From NCBI GenBank assembly GCA_023078685.1, contig JALGAS010000014.1, positions 360,937 to 424,936 of the forward strand: a stretch of DNA of 64,000 nucleotides, in the 5' to 3' direction. The position numbers and the translations under genes were made by a program. The stretch's first letter is position 1. Each line of letters starts with the position of its first letter. Source of the DNA: Neopestalotiopsis rosae. Lineage: Eukaryota > Ascomycota > Sordariomycetes > Amphisphaeriales > Sporocadaceae. Under the pieces are notes generated by a model that saw nothing but the letters and a program-made list of their open reading frames with translations, made no database searches and was not told the origin of the DNA. Shown here piece by piece: positions 32,891 to 41,992 of the stretch.

Positions 32891-35866
32891 ATGGCCACGG
32901 ACGTGGAAGAAGCAAACGGCACCGCCAGCGCCACCGGAGACGCTGTCGACGACATTCCCGTCTCTCCCACCACCAAGACTGCTATAGCTGTCGGCTTGCC
33001 ACAGAGCAGCGCCCTCGCTCTCAACATGCGCGCAGATCCTGATGCGCAAGCCACCGTTACCGATTATCTCGACTTTACCGAGTACTTGCCCGCAGACGTT
33101 AACCGCAGCCTAACGCTCATTGGCAAGCTCGACCAAACTTACATCGATGCCTCGGCGCAGGTCGACGAGCTGACCCAGACATGGCAAAAGCTGCCAACGC
33201 TCCCTGCGGACCAACGTCCTGTTCCAGCCGAGCTGCGTGCCGATATCTCTCGCAACCTCAACCAAGCTATCCACTCACGAATCTCCAGTCATGCCGAGGC
33301 TCAGCGAATGTCGGAATACGTCAATAGGCACGTCAATAGAGCAAAGACAATATTGGCAAAGCTCCAACACATGCGCGACAATTATCCCACGGAAGAACAA
33401 AAGAGTCCTGTGCAGTCACGATCGCCACAGCTGACTAGGACTCCCAAAGTGGCACTACCTCTTGACAAGGACGGGAATAAAATTCGCAGGCCGCCTAGAA
33501 TAACGGTCCCAGGTGAAGTTTTAGCCCCGTATGAGGTCGATTTCAACACCTATACCTCGTCTAGCGAGGAAAGCTCTGATGAGGAGGAGTACATGTCACC
33601 GACAAGGGGTACGCCTGCGCCCCGGATCAAACTTGTTAAAGGCTCCAAGAACCCCAAGCAGAAGCTCCCCAAACCACCAAGGCCATCGAGGCAACCGCCC
33701 AACGATGGACTACCTATCCCATCTACGAGTTCGGCCCTTGCTATGCTCAAGCCGCCGCCTGATGATGCGGTTCTTGGTGGTCCTGATCTTCCTTGGCTTC
33801 AGCTTACACCATATGAACTCGCCAAATTGAGAAAACGTATGAAGAAGAATGCAGTCTGGAACCCCAGTGATACCATGATTGCTAGGGAGCTCAAGCAGGT
33901 GGGCCGAGGGGTCGAGGCTTATAAGGCCGCTCAAAAGAAGGCAAAGGATGAGGGCAAACCATTTGATGCCCCGCTGCCGACTCTGGTGACCGACGGCTCA
34001 GGCGCTCAGCATCCTCCAGTTGGCGCGATATCGACTGAAGCTCTTGGTGCCGAAGAGGTGAAGTTGAGCAATCGTGGCATGAAGCTCAACGAGGCCAAGA
34101 AGCTCAAGAGAGAGCAAATGGCGAAGCAGGCGGCCGACGAAGCAGAGGAATCGGCGAGAAGAATGAAGGCTCTGGCCGGAAGCATTCTCTGGAATCATGA
34201 AGGAAGCCCATCAGTTGGGACAAGCGCAGCCGAAGCGCCCAATCCACCACCTGTGCAAACCCCGGCTTCGACACCAGCTCCGACCCAGAATACCAGTAAA
34301 TCACACGCCAAGAAGCGAAAGCGTGACTCTGTTACGGAGACTGCTGTACCCGAGGTCAAGACTGAAAGTCAGGAAAATGGAGACTCGACGCCAGTACAGC
34401 CGGTCAAGCCGCCTATTAAGCGCACCAAGACAGAGACTCCGGTGCCTCCGCCACAGCTGACGCCCCGTCCGACCTCCGTTCCGCCTGCTGTTGCAACGCC
34501 TGTGCCGCCGCCTCAGATTGCCCAGGCTGCAACTGTACAGGTCGCCCCCGCGACTACTGTGCCTATTCCTGTTCCGCCAACAGTTCAGGCAACCCCCCGA
34601 GTTGCATCGCAACCGCCGCCAGCCTCGGCTTCACCACCAGCTCCAGCTCCAGCTCCAGCTCCGGCTCCGGCTCCAGCTCCGACTCCATCTCCAGCACCGG
34701 CCGAAACTCCAACCCCAGCATCCCCAGTTGCGGCCCCAGCACCAGCTCCAGCTCCAGCCCCAGGACCAACTTCAGCTCCAGTGCAAGTGCCAACGCAGAC
34801 TGCGTCCAAGTCCAGTGTACAAGCGACTCAGCTGACAACGGTACTGCCCGAGCGGCCAACGGCATCACCCTCGGCAAGCTCAAGCCCGGCACCTCCACCT
34901 TCCACGTCCATACCAATCACTACTACTACCACAACTACTACTACAGTTCCGACTAAACCACCGGCTATTACACCAATACTTCCACCCAAGATTTCAACTA
35001 CCCCTATTCTCCCACCCGCTAATGTTCTGACGAGAAGGGAAACACGAAAGGATACCCAGAAGAACATACAGCCACCTGCAACTAACACAAAACAGCCAAG
35101 CACACCTCGACAAAATACACCCGTCGTCACCACACCTGCCCCTGATCAACCATCCATGAACCTTCGCCGACCATCGTCTCGCGGCCAAGGTAGCAGTGTC
35201 GAGCCCCCGCCACTAACCACTCTTGCGGCTGAAAGACCTCGACGCACTAGTACCGCTCGAAATACACCAGCCCCAGAGATTAGACAACCTAGCAAGCGGA
35301 TTAAACGACCAGCGCCAGGCGTTGTCAGCACGGGTGCGGGCGGTGCTGGCAGCACGAGCGCTATAGGAAAGCGCACAGCAGCACCACGCAAGAAACAACG
35401 TGTCAAGAAAACCCCGACTCAAACGGAACAGGAACCCGAGATTGAGGTTGATGACGAGGGCAATATCATTGACCCTGACGAGCCGCGATACTGCATTTGC
35501 AACGGCGTCAGCTTTGGCACCATGATTCAATGCGATAACGTTGATGTGAGCAAACGAGACGACTCCTCTGATTCTGAATCCGATTCCGACAATATTCCCT
35601 TGAGCAAAACCCGTTCAAGTCGCTCGGGTCGCAAGTCTGCGGTTGCTTCATGCTTGTCGGCCACCAAGAATAAGAAACGTAAGCGCTACGGCAACATACT
35701 GACCAAACACCCTACGCAGAATTGCAAGCAAGAGTGGTTCCATCTAGAATGCGTGGGACTCACCGAAATACCGGCTCGAACAACCAAATGGTATTGTCCT
35801 GATTGTCGCGTTCTGCTGAATATTGGTGGACGAGGTGAAGTGACCAGTCGGGGTGTGAAGCTATAG
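32891..35866 (+). CDS. ING-family chromatin protein with C-terminal PHD finger
   Basis: ING proteins are subunits of histone acetyltransferase or deacetylase complexes; the PHD finger reads H3 lysine-4 methylation. The N-terminal ING helices are at about residues 54-160 (DYLDFTEYLPADVNRSLTLI). A long low-complexity middle follows, with Pro/Ala repeats from nucleotides 34620 to 34780 and many basic Ser/Thr-Pro patches. The PHD finger starts at Cys868 (RYCICNG), with Cys881 in MIQCDN, then NCKQEWFHLECVGL and KWYCPDC. The frame is open throughout (991 codons). A GTGAGC donor at 35546 and an ACGCAG acceptor ending at 35719, with a CTGAC branch site, suggest a 174-nt in-frame intron; removing it gives 933 residues and near-standard PHD spacing. 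Which complex (Yng1, Yng2 or Pho23 type) it joins cannot be told. Confidence 0.88.
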   Translation: MATDVEEANGTASATGDAVDDIPVSPTTKTAIAVGLPQSSALALNMRADPDAQATVTDYLDFTEYLPADVNRSLTLIGKLDQTYIDASAQVDELTQTWQKLPTLPADQRPVPAELRADISRNLNQAIHSRISSHAEAQRMSEYVNRHVNRAKTILAKLQHMRDNYPTEEQKSPVQSRSPQLTRTPKVALPLDKDGNKIRRPPRITVPGEVLAPYEVDFNTYTSSSEESSDEEEYMSPTRGTPAPRIKLVKGSKNPKQKLPKPPRPSRQPPNDGLPIPSTSSALAMLKPPPDDAVLGGPDLPWLQLTPYELAKLRKRMKKNAVWNPSDTMIARELKQVGRGVEAYKAAQKKAKDEGKPFDAPLPTLVTDGSGAQHPPVGAISTEALGAEEVKLSNRGMKLNEAKKLKREQMAKQAADEAEESARRMKALAGSILWNHEGSPSVGTSAAEAPNPPPVQTPASTPAPTQNTSKSHAKKRKRDSVTETAVPEVKTESQENGDSTPVQPVKPPIKRTKTETPVPPPQLTPRPTSVPPAVATPVPPPQIAQAATVQVAPATTVPIPVPPTVQATPRVASQPPPASASPPAPAPAPAPAPAPAPTPSPAPAETPTPASPVAAPAPAPAPAPGPTSAPVQVPTQTASKSSVQATQLTTVLPERPTASPSASSSPAPPPSTSIPITTTTTTTTTVPTKPPAITPILPPKISTTPILPPANVLTRRETRKDTQKNIQPPATNTKQPSTPRQNTPVVTTPAPDQPSMNLRRPSSRGQGSSVEPPPLTTLAAERPRRTSTARNTPAPEIRQPSKRIKRPAPGVVSTGAGGAGSTSAIGKRTAAPRKKQRVKKTPTQTEQEPEIEVDDEGNIIDPDEPRYCICNGVSFGTMIQCDNVDVSKRDDSSDSESDSDNIPLSKTRSSRSGRKSAVASCLSATKNKKRKRYGNILTKHPTQNCKQEWFHLECVGLTEIPARTTKWYCPDCRVLLNIGGRGEVTSRGVKL
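34620..34780 (+). repeat. Coding Pro/Ala repeat, GCTCCA-type units
   Basis: Tandem hexamers close to GCTCCA encode alternating Pro and Ala in the disordered middle of the ING protein. Units drift (GCTCCG, ACTCCA, GCCCCA), so the array is old and imperfect. Confidence 0.8.
35546..35719 (+). other. Probable in-frame intron or retained exonic intron within the PHD finger
   Basis: A 174-nt segment (58 codons) with canonical donor GTGAGC, branch site CTGAC 19 to 23 bases before the acceptor and acceptor CAG. It has no stop codon in the main frame. Its translation is Asp/Ser-rich at first and Lys/Arg-rich later (KNKKRKRY), so it looks partly coding. Confidence 0.7.
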
Positions 35867-36378
35867 AGCAGCGAGCTGGAGGCTAAGTTGGTCATGGCAG
35901 ACCTTGTTCTTGGCTGCGCAGGGGTCATCTGATCGAGCGTTTGAGCGAGCAGGCATTCACAAGGACACGGAGTATTCTTTAGTCTATCAGCAACAATAGC
36001 AAGGCAGTTAGTGTCAGAGGTCATGATATAGGATCCCGATTCGCGCCATGGAACGTCGCGAAACAATTGAACGCAGATAACTCCAACACACTGCGTGAGA
36101 GCTACTTGAACAGTCTTATTTTTGTGCTGATTACATCTCATTGGGCTTGTCACGTCGACCACGATTGATTTGTATCATTTTGATTTATGATGTTGAACAG
36201 TATTGGAAAGTCATTGTTCCTTACTCTACATTGCCACAACTTGTACGATTTAGCCTTGACCAGCGCAACCTAATCTGCCTTGTCACTTTAATACATGCGA
36301 CCAATTTGTGCTTCTTTCCACTTTCTTTTCATATCCATGTTGCAACGCATCTTCAAAGAAGTTGATATCTTTCACTCT
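35867..36378. other. Convergent intergenic region
   Basis: About 510 bases between convergent stop codons, expected to contain both 3' untranslated regions. Nothing else is seen. Confidence 0.45.
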
Positions 36379-37113
36379 CTAAACATATTGAGGAGGCGGC
36401 GTGCTCGGACGCTGTTGCTCTTGATATTGCTGCTGCTGTCCCTGATGATGTGATTGTGCTTGTGCTGGTGGCAGCTGCGGCAACTCCTTTTGCTGCTCCG
36501 TCGTCTGCTGCTGCCCAGTCTGCCCAGCAGTCTGTCCATCATGATACTGAGGCTGCGGCGTAGGCTGATAACCCTGCTGCATCTGGTGCGGAGGCGGCGC
36601 CAGGACCTGGGCGACGCCGCTGCTCTGGGGCACGTGGGCGACGCGGCGGCCGCAGTGCGAGCAGTGGTGGTCGTGGTCGGGGAACCAGTGCAGGCAGCAG
36701 GGGAGACAGGCCAGGCAGATGCAGATGACGCCCAGGCCGATGCCGGCGAGTATGGTCATGCTCGAGTCGGACTCGTCCACGCGCGTCAGGCCCCGGCGCC
36801 CGCAGTAGGGGCAGTCTATGGCGGCGGGCGCGGGGCCTAGGAGGTGTAGGGGCGTTGTCTCGTTGTAGGCGGTGGCGTGGGCGTTGTGAAAGTAGTTGCC
36901 GTTGGGCTGTTGCTGCTGTTGCTGCTGCTGGCCGTTTGGCTGTTGTGGTTGCTGTGATGGTGATGCATAGTAAGTGGTGGGCTTTTGTCCTGGGTGGTCC
37001 TCGGCTGTTACGTGGGCTGGTTGTGGTGAGGTGATGGGTGTCGAGGTTGATTCGGCGTGATATTGCGGAACAGGCGACTGCTGCGCCGGTTGCGCTTCTG
37101 GTGCTTGGCCCAT
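36379..37113 (-). CDS. LITAF-domain protein
   Basis: Single-exon frame of 244 residues. LITAF domains bind zinc, dip a hydrophobic helix into the cytosolic leaflet of endosomal or plasma membranes, and usually adapt trafficking machinery. The zinc site is split as expected: Cys101 and Cys104 (CPYCGRRG), then a hydrophobic helix at residues 119-142 (ILAGIGLGVICICLACLPCC), then His150, Cys151 and Cys154 (HHCSHCGRR). The flanks are long and rich in Gln and Pro, including Gln runs at residues 62-69 and near 224-227. Fungal LITAF proteins often have this plan: short domain in a disordered Gln/Pro chain. The proline-rich flanks could bind WW or SH3 partners, which is inference. The start at 37113 is the first ATG in frame. 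Confidence 0.88.
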   Translation of the reverse strand: MGQAPEAQPAQQSPVPQYHAESTSTPITSPQPAHVTAEDHPGQKPTTYYASPSQQPQQPNGQQQQQQQQPNGNYFHNAHATAYNETTPLHLLGPAPAAIDCPYCGRRGLTRVDESDSSMTILAGIGLGVICICLACLPCCLHWFPDHDHHCSHCGRRVAHVPQSSGVAQVLAPPPHQMQQGYQPTPQPQYHDGQTAGQTGQQQTTEQQKELPQLPPAQAQSHHQGQQQQYQEQQRPSTPPPQYV

Positions 37114-38389
37114 GTTTTCTGTGGCTATTTCTGTGTAATCAAAGTATCCTTTGTGAGTGTTCTTGGTGTGATGGCTGCAATGCGATCAAGAACGTCTGTA
37201 GGGTCCAGTCGAGTGCGTGAATATGATCAGCTGCTTCGAGTAGTAGTACTAGAAACTTCCGCTAAAGGAATGACAGCAAGCAAGTGAAATGTGGTTTTAC
37301 AATCATTAGAATAAGCAAAAGAAGAGACGCAAGGGAAAAAGCGGCCGACCACATCTATATCAACTCATTTATGTGACGTATGGTTGACTTACTGTGCCGT
37401 TGCGCCAAGGATGCACGACATGGGTACAAACATTCCTGTCTTTAAATATGTTTCTTTTCTCCTATGTGACACGCTGATACGAAGAAGGATTCTTGCGGGC
37501 TCAGCATTGGCATTGGCACAGCCAGCCAAGAGCTCAAGTCAACGTGGAAGGATCAAGGTCCATGTGTGAATGGGGTCATGATCAACATGATTCCTTCCTG
37601 GCGATCTTTCGACGACGGATTACTCTGGGGGCGGGATCCAAGGTGCATCCACTTGGACCAAGGCAGTATGATTGGCTATCTACACCAGAGCATTGCCGTG
37701 TTCGGTAACCCTGATAGTTTAATCGTTCGTTCTCTCAGGCTAAGCCCAAGGGGTGGGCCATGATATGGGGCTGTGCCAATTGCCGCTAACCGTGCCGCCA
37801 GATGAAAGTCTTCACTGTAGACACCAAAGAGGAGCAACAGTCATAAAACGCTGACTTATCAGGTAAGACGAAATATGGGGATGGAGGAAGGGGATCCTCG
37901 TATGAATATATAATGCCTGCAAGGTAAGCGGCACAGCTGAGGCTGAGATCCTGTGCATGACATTGCTGGCACCGAGTCCTTGGCACATTTCTGCCTTGTT
38001 TGCCAATACTCGAACAATGTACATGGTTGTTCACTGAGTCACAGTGGGCAATACTCTTGCATACAGCATGCACAATGTTTAGTAACAGTACACTGATACA
38101 GATGCTTGTTTGATTGTTCCGCAACCCATATAATACAGCTTGATCCACTGATTTCTTACTTGTCTTTAGGTTATTAAAGGTTATCATTGCCCACGTAAAT
38201 TTGACCAAATATGCAGTGGCAAAACCCCGTGTTCTTGATAGGCACCTTTCAGATGTATGAAGCCCACGATTTTGTTATTTTTCGTGTATGTTTCTACGTA
38301 CATGACATCTCTATCATGTCACGCCTTTTTGCACAATGTGTATCGACCATGGAAAAAGCGCTGTAGCTATTTGTTCTTGATATCCAATC
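37114..38389. other. Intergenic region, 1.3 kb
   Basis: Runs from the LITAF gene start to the 3' end of the aldo/keto reductase gene, so it should hold the LITAF promoter. The frames are short and have no domains (the longest is 140 codons at 37786-38208 minus). Nothing else is seen. Confidence 0.4.
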
Positions 38390-39623
38390 TCAAGAGTGTC
38401 CAGCAATCTCCTTGGGCTTGTACAGCTCCTCCAGATACTTCTCCTCCTCCTCGGTCAAAACCTTGCCCCGCGCCGCAATCGCCTCGTCGATACGGGCCAC
38501 GCTGGAGAAACCGATGATGGGACTGGACACGCGCTGGTTGATCCAGGCGAGCGCCACATGACTCATGGCCCAGCCGCGCTTTTCGGCGAGCTCCTGGACG
38601 CGCCCGATGATGGTCAGGTCGGGCTCGACGGTGCCGTGCGAGCCCGGCGCCGCCTCCTTCTCGAGCCGGCTCCGGTCCGTGCTGCCAAAGTCGCGCGGCG
38701 GCCGGGCCAGGTGGCCGCGGCAGAGCGGCGCCCAGGGGATCAGGCCGACGCCCGTGTCGTTGCAGAAGCGGTTCATCTCGCGCTCCTCTTCTCGGTATAA
38801 GAGGTTGTAGTGGTTTTGCATGGAGACGAATTTTGTCCCTATAAGAAATAAGTACCTGAGTAAAGCCTAGACGTTCGATCTATAACAGATAATGAGGAGA
38901 CCTACATCCATTCTTCTCGGCCGTGAACTGCAGCCGAGCAAAGTTTACGGCCCACATGGACGACGCGCCGATGTAACGGACCTTGCCCGACTCAACGAGA
39001 TCGTGAAGGGCCTTCATGGTCTCCTCGAGCGGGGTGTCATAATCGAAGCGGTGGATCTGGAGCAGGTCAATGTACTCAGTGCCCAGGCGTCGCAGCGAGG
39101 CGTCGACCTGGTTGAAGATGGCGGCGCGCGACAGGTGGAACTGGTTGACGTAGTCCTTGGAGGACTCGTATGCGTCCCGCTGGGCGTAGTGCCGCACCTC
39201 GGGCTGCTCGCCCACGCCCCAGTAGCACTTTGTCATGATGACAACTTTCTCGCGCGGGATCTGGTACTCGCGCAGCGCCTTGCCCACAATCTCCTCGCTG
39301 ACCCCGTTGGAGTACATGTTGGCCGTGTCCCACGTGTTGAGGCCGCGGTCATATGCGGCTTTCAGCAAGGGGAGGGCCTAGAAGCAGATTACCCTCGGTG
39401 TCAGCCTTTAATCAATAAATGAGGGAGTTGAGAAAAAAGAAAGTCCACCACTTTCACTTACTTGTTCCTCGGGAAGCGACCATGGTAGAGACTTGGGATC
39501 ACCAAAACTCATGCAGCCGAGAATGGGAACTGATATTCTCAGACCACTCTTGCCCAATCTGCGATACTCGCATTTGGAGTTTTCGACAGATTCCTTCAAA
39601 GAAGCTGGAACATTTGAAGCCAT
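38390..39623 (-). CDS. Aldo/keto reductase
   Basis: NADPH-dependent oxidoreductase of the aldo/keto reductase superfamily, soluble and probably cytosolic; similar fungal enzymes include aryl-alcohol and versiconal-type reductases. Inferred minus-strand exons are 39462-39623, 38906-39377 and 38390-38838, giving 360 residues. The catalytic tetrad is complete: Asp71 and Tyr76 ([10 protein letters not shown]), Lys104 (VIMTKCYW) and His163 (LLQIHRFD). The barrel continues with [11 protein letters not shown] and [17 protein letters not shown], and the cofactor end has [15 protein letters not shown]. Length and order of motifs are normal, so the enzyme should be active. The substrate cannot be named. 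It is separated by only relic sequence from an alpha/beta hydrolase on the same strand, but there is no sign of a biosynthetic cluster. Confidence 0.93.
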
Positions 39624-40038
39624 TATGGCTGGTTGTCTGCGGTCTCTTGGTGGATGAATGCCAAGAATCGTTTTATGCTGTCAACTATAGTGTCAAGTCA
39701 CTCAAGAGTGCAATTTATGGGAAGGAAAATGGAGTGGTTGTTTCCCCGTAGCTCCTCCTAACCTCTGAAACCGCGGGGTATGGATAAATGCAGGATGTTT
39801 GTTGCTAGTGGTCAGTTGAGAGTCACTGCAGTATGACATCTGCATAGGTACACAGGAGAGGTGATTGAGGGGTATCAACATCCGGTCTGGGGGTAACGGT
39901 TACACTGCAGCCGCACAGGAGCTCATTTGCCGGGAGCCCCGACAGACAGCTTTCCTATTCTGGCCGATGATGGCTGACTATATCTGTGGTCTTGAGAGCA
40001 GCTCCATTACCAGGTCTTTGGTCTAATTGTGCGTTTTC
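39624..40038. other. Upstream region of the aldo/keto reductase
   Basis: About 415 bases between the reductase start and the helicase relic. It should contain the reductase promoter. No motif is assigned. Confidence 0.4.
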
Positions 40039-40415
40039 AGTACCAATGTGGCGAGATAAGTTTGCTAATTCCCAACATTATCTACATTAACGACTCTGGT
40101 CTCGTTAAAGAAATGGTCTGGACCCCCGCGTCCGAATGCATGGGCTAAAATGCTCGACCATTTCCAAGTTATCGGCCAACCAACGCAAGGGCCGCGCCGG
40201 TCGAGTAGCCGATGGAGAATGTTTCCGCCTGTATACCTTGGAAACATTTCAGGAGGCCTTCAAGGACTCGACGGTCTCAGCTATAATGGCTGGTCGACTT
40301 GAGTCTGTGCTTTTGAGCCTATCGTGCACCAACAGGGACTTCCTGAGCCTCGACTTCCTCGACTGCCCCAATCCAGAGAATATGGGCGGAGCCATCCAAG
40401 AGCTGTACGATTTTT
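40039..40415 (+). pseudogene. Fragment of a DEAH-box RNA helicase, frameshifted
   Basis: The sequence encodes the helicase C domain of a DEAH-box RNA helicase (Prp22/Prp43-like group) but in at least three pieces. STNVA at 40039-40053 changes frame into the part ending IPNIIYINDSGLVKEMVW, which runs into a stop after SECMG at about 40146. The next frame, starting one base off, continues with LKCSTISKLSANQRKGRAGRV and then ECFRLYT, AGRLESVLLSLSC and ENMGGAIQELYDF. Motif VI (QRKGRAGRV) is intact. The DEAH motif and the N-terminal half are missing; nothing upstream matches. The end passes into AT-rich sequence. This is a relic, not a gene that can make helicase. Confidence 0.85.
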
Positions 40416-40516
40416 ATGTAACGGTAGAATATTTTAAAAATAAGAAACAGAAAAAAGAAAAACCAAGATCTTAAATCTTTTTTTTAAAAAATATAGAGAA
40501 AAAAAAGGAAAAGAAA
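40416..40516. other. AT-rich junction between two gene relics
   Basis: About 100 bases made mostly of A and T with poly-A and poly-T tracts. It separates the helicase fragment from the oppositely oriented DHHC fragment. The composition differs sharply from the flanks and could reflect repeat-induced mutation or an old insertion scar. Confidence 0.55.
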
Positions 40517-40651
40517 ATTAACGCAGACGTGGATCTAGAAACAGTAGTGGTCGTACAATGGTAGGCACCTCTTCGTAGCATGGTCGTGAAACGTTCGGTC
40601 GGCAGATGGCTTGTCGCAAACAGGGCAAACTCGAGGGCGACCATCTGGTAC
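40517..40651 (-). pseudogene. Relic of a DHHC-type palmitoyltransferase cysteine-rich domain
   Basis: Read on the minus strand from an apparent acceptor (CTAG, 40652-40655), the frame gives PRVCPVCDKPSADRTFH and then KRCLPLYDHYCF. The spacing matches the DHHC cysteine-rich domain position by position: Cys-x2-Cys, then DR-x2-H, then Cys, then the active tetrad as Asp-His-Tyr-Cys. The next codon is TAG (40535-40537), where the family has a Trp (TGG). After it the frame reads IHVCVN before AT-rich sequence. No membrane spans are found on either side. A single G-to-A change would explain the stop. Family assignment is by motif; no full gene remains. Confidence 0.7.
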
Positions 40652-41066
40652 CTAGCGGGCGGTTATGTCTATATAATATAACATATTATTTATATATAGA
40701 ACAGTGAGGTGCATATGGATCAGAGAAGAGGATTGGATGGTCGGTGCTCGCAGAGCATTCATTGCAGCAGCTCAGCTGCCGTTTCCCACCTGTCGTTACC
40801 CACCTACCAGCGATCACTAGGATTCTCGAATGCGGCTGGCCTCATCAGTCGACCTCAACTCGCGTATCCCGTGTCCGGTCAAAAGCATTGAACGTTCTTA
40901 TCTATATGACTTATCTTTTCTTACTTGGCGATATCTATTTCTGGGTTGCAGCTCGATCATTCCGCTCATCTCCATTCATTGACAAGGCTCGACAACACTA
41001 AACAGGAATGGTTGAACTAGCATTCCGATATAATGGCAATGTGCAGCTATAAGTACTACTCTGCTC
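40652..41066. other. Intergenic region downstream of the alpha/beta hydrolase
   Basis: AT-rich at first (around 40668-40702), then of ordinary composition. It could hold the lost first exon of the DHHC relic, but I see no matching frame. It should contain the 3' untranslated region of the hydrolase. Confidence 0.4.
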
Positions 41067-41992
41067 TTACGAAGATGCCACGTCGATAATCACATCAGCA
41101 GCTTCACTGGCAAAATTCAAAAACGTCCCGGCATGTCCACTCTCGGGCAGTCTGACGGCTCTCATGCCTCCATCGGCCACAGCCTTTTCCTGGGTCTCGG
41201 GGAGAACGATGTGGTCCTTTCCGCAAACGATGAATGTCTGCGAGATGGACAGCTCCGATGGTGCCGACGGCGACGGGATGTTGAATATGTCGGGACACAT
41301 GGGCTCCAGCTGAGCCACCGTGGCGTCCATGTCCTCCTTGGAGGCTGGTTGCAAAAAGTACCGCCGCGTGGCTTCAGAGTCGCTCATGGACACCGAGGCC
41401 TGTAGTGGAAATGTCAGTCTGCCTCTCACACCCACGGACTTCACGAATTAAGGTCTCTAGTGATCAACATACCTGCTCGCCAAACATGTGGATTTGAAAA
41501 ATCTCGTTAAAGTCGGGCGGGACAGCGACGGTGGGATTGCACGCCTCATTGGCAGTGGCACCCTTTTCTTTGAAGCAGGCGCTCAGATACACAATGTGCC
41601 GGATGCCGCCCTTTTCCTGCCCTCCCCGGTCCGCCACCCCGAGGCCCTGGGCGGCGTTGATGCTGACGAAGCCGCCGTAGGAGTGGGCCACCAGCACCAC
41701 CTCCTTGCCGGCGGCCACGAGGCGCTCGGCGGCCGTCTTGACCACGGCCACGTCGTCGTCTAGCGTGATGCCGACTTTGCCCTCGCCGAGGGAGGCGAGG
41801 CGCGGCGTAACTACTTCGAGACCTGCGGCCTCGAGCTTTTGGAGCAGGCGGTTATAACATGATGGCGGGTGATAGGCGCCGTGCTTGCAGGAGTTGGAGT
41901 TAGCATTACTTTACTCGATTTGTCTGAGAAGTGCATCCGAGTCCAAAAGGGTTGCCTACAATAAAGAGTACTGCTGGCTTTGAGTTAGACAT
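41067..41992 (-). CDS. Alpha/beta hydrolase (esterase-like)
   Basis: Serine hydrolase of the alpha/beta fold, small and probably cytosolic. Inferred minus-strand exons are 41960-41992, 41473-41883 and 41067-41399, giving 258 residues. The nucleophile elbow VAHSYGG puts the serine at residue 79. The acid is Asp210 (CGKDHIVLPETQ) and the base His237 (PESGHAGTF), in the right order and spacing. The oxyanion loop is the HGAYHPPSCY segment at residues 12-21. Closest known plan is the methylesterase/hydroxynitrile-lyase-like group with a short cap. Both introns have good branch sites (CTAAC, CTGAC), although the first acceptor is AAG. The first exon codes for 11 residues (MSNSKPAVLFI), making the N-terminus the least certain part. 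Substrate unknown. Confidence 0.88.
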
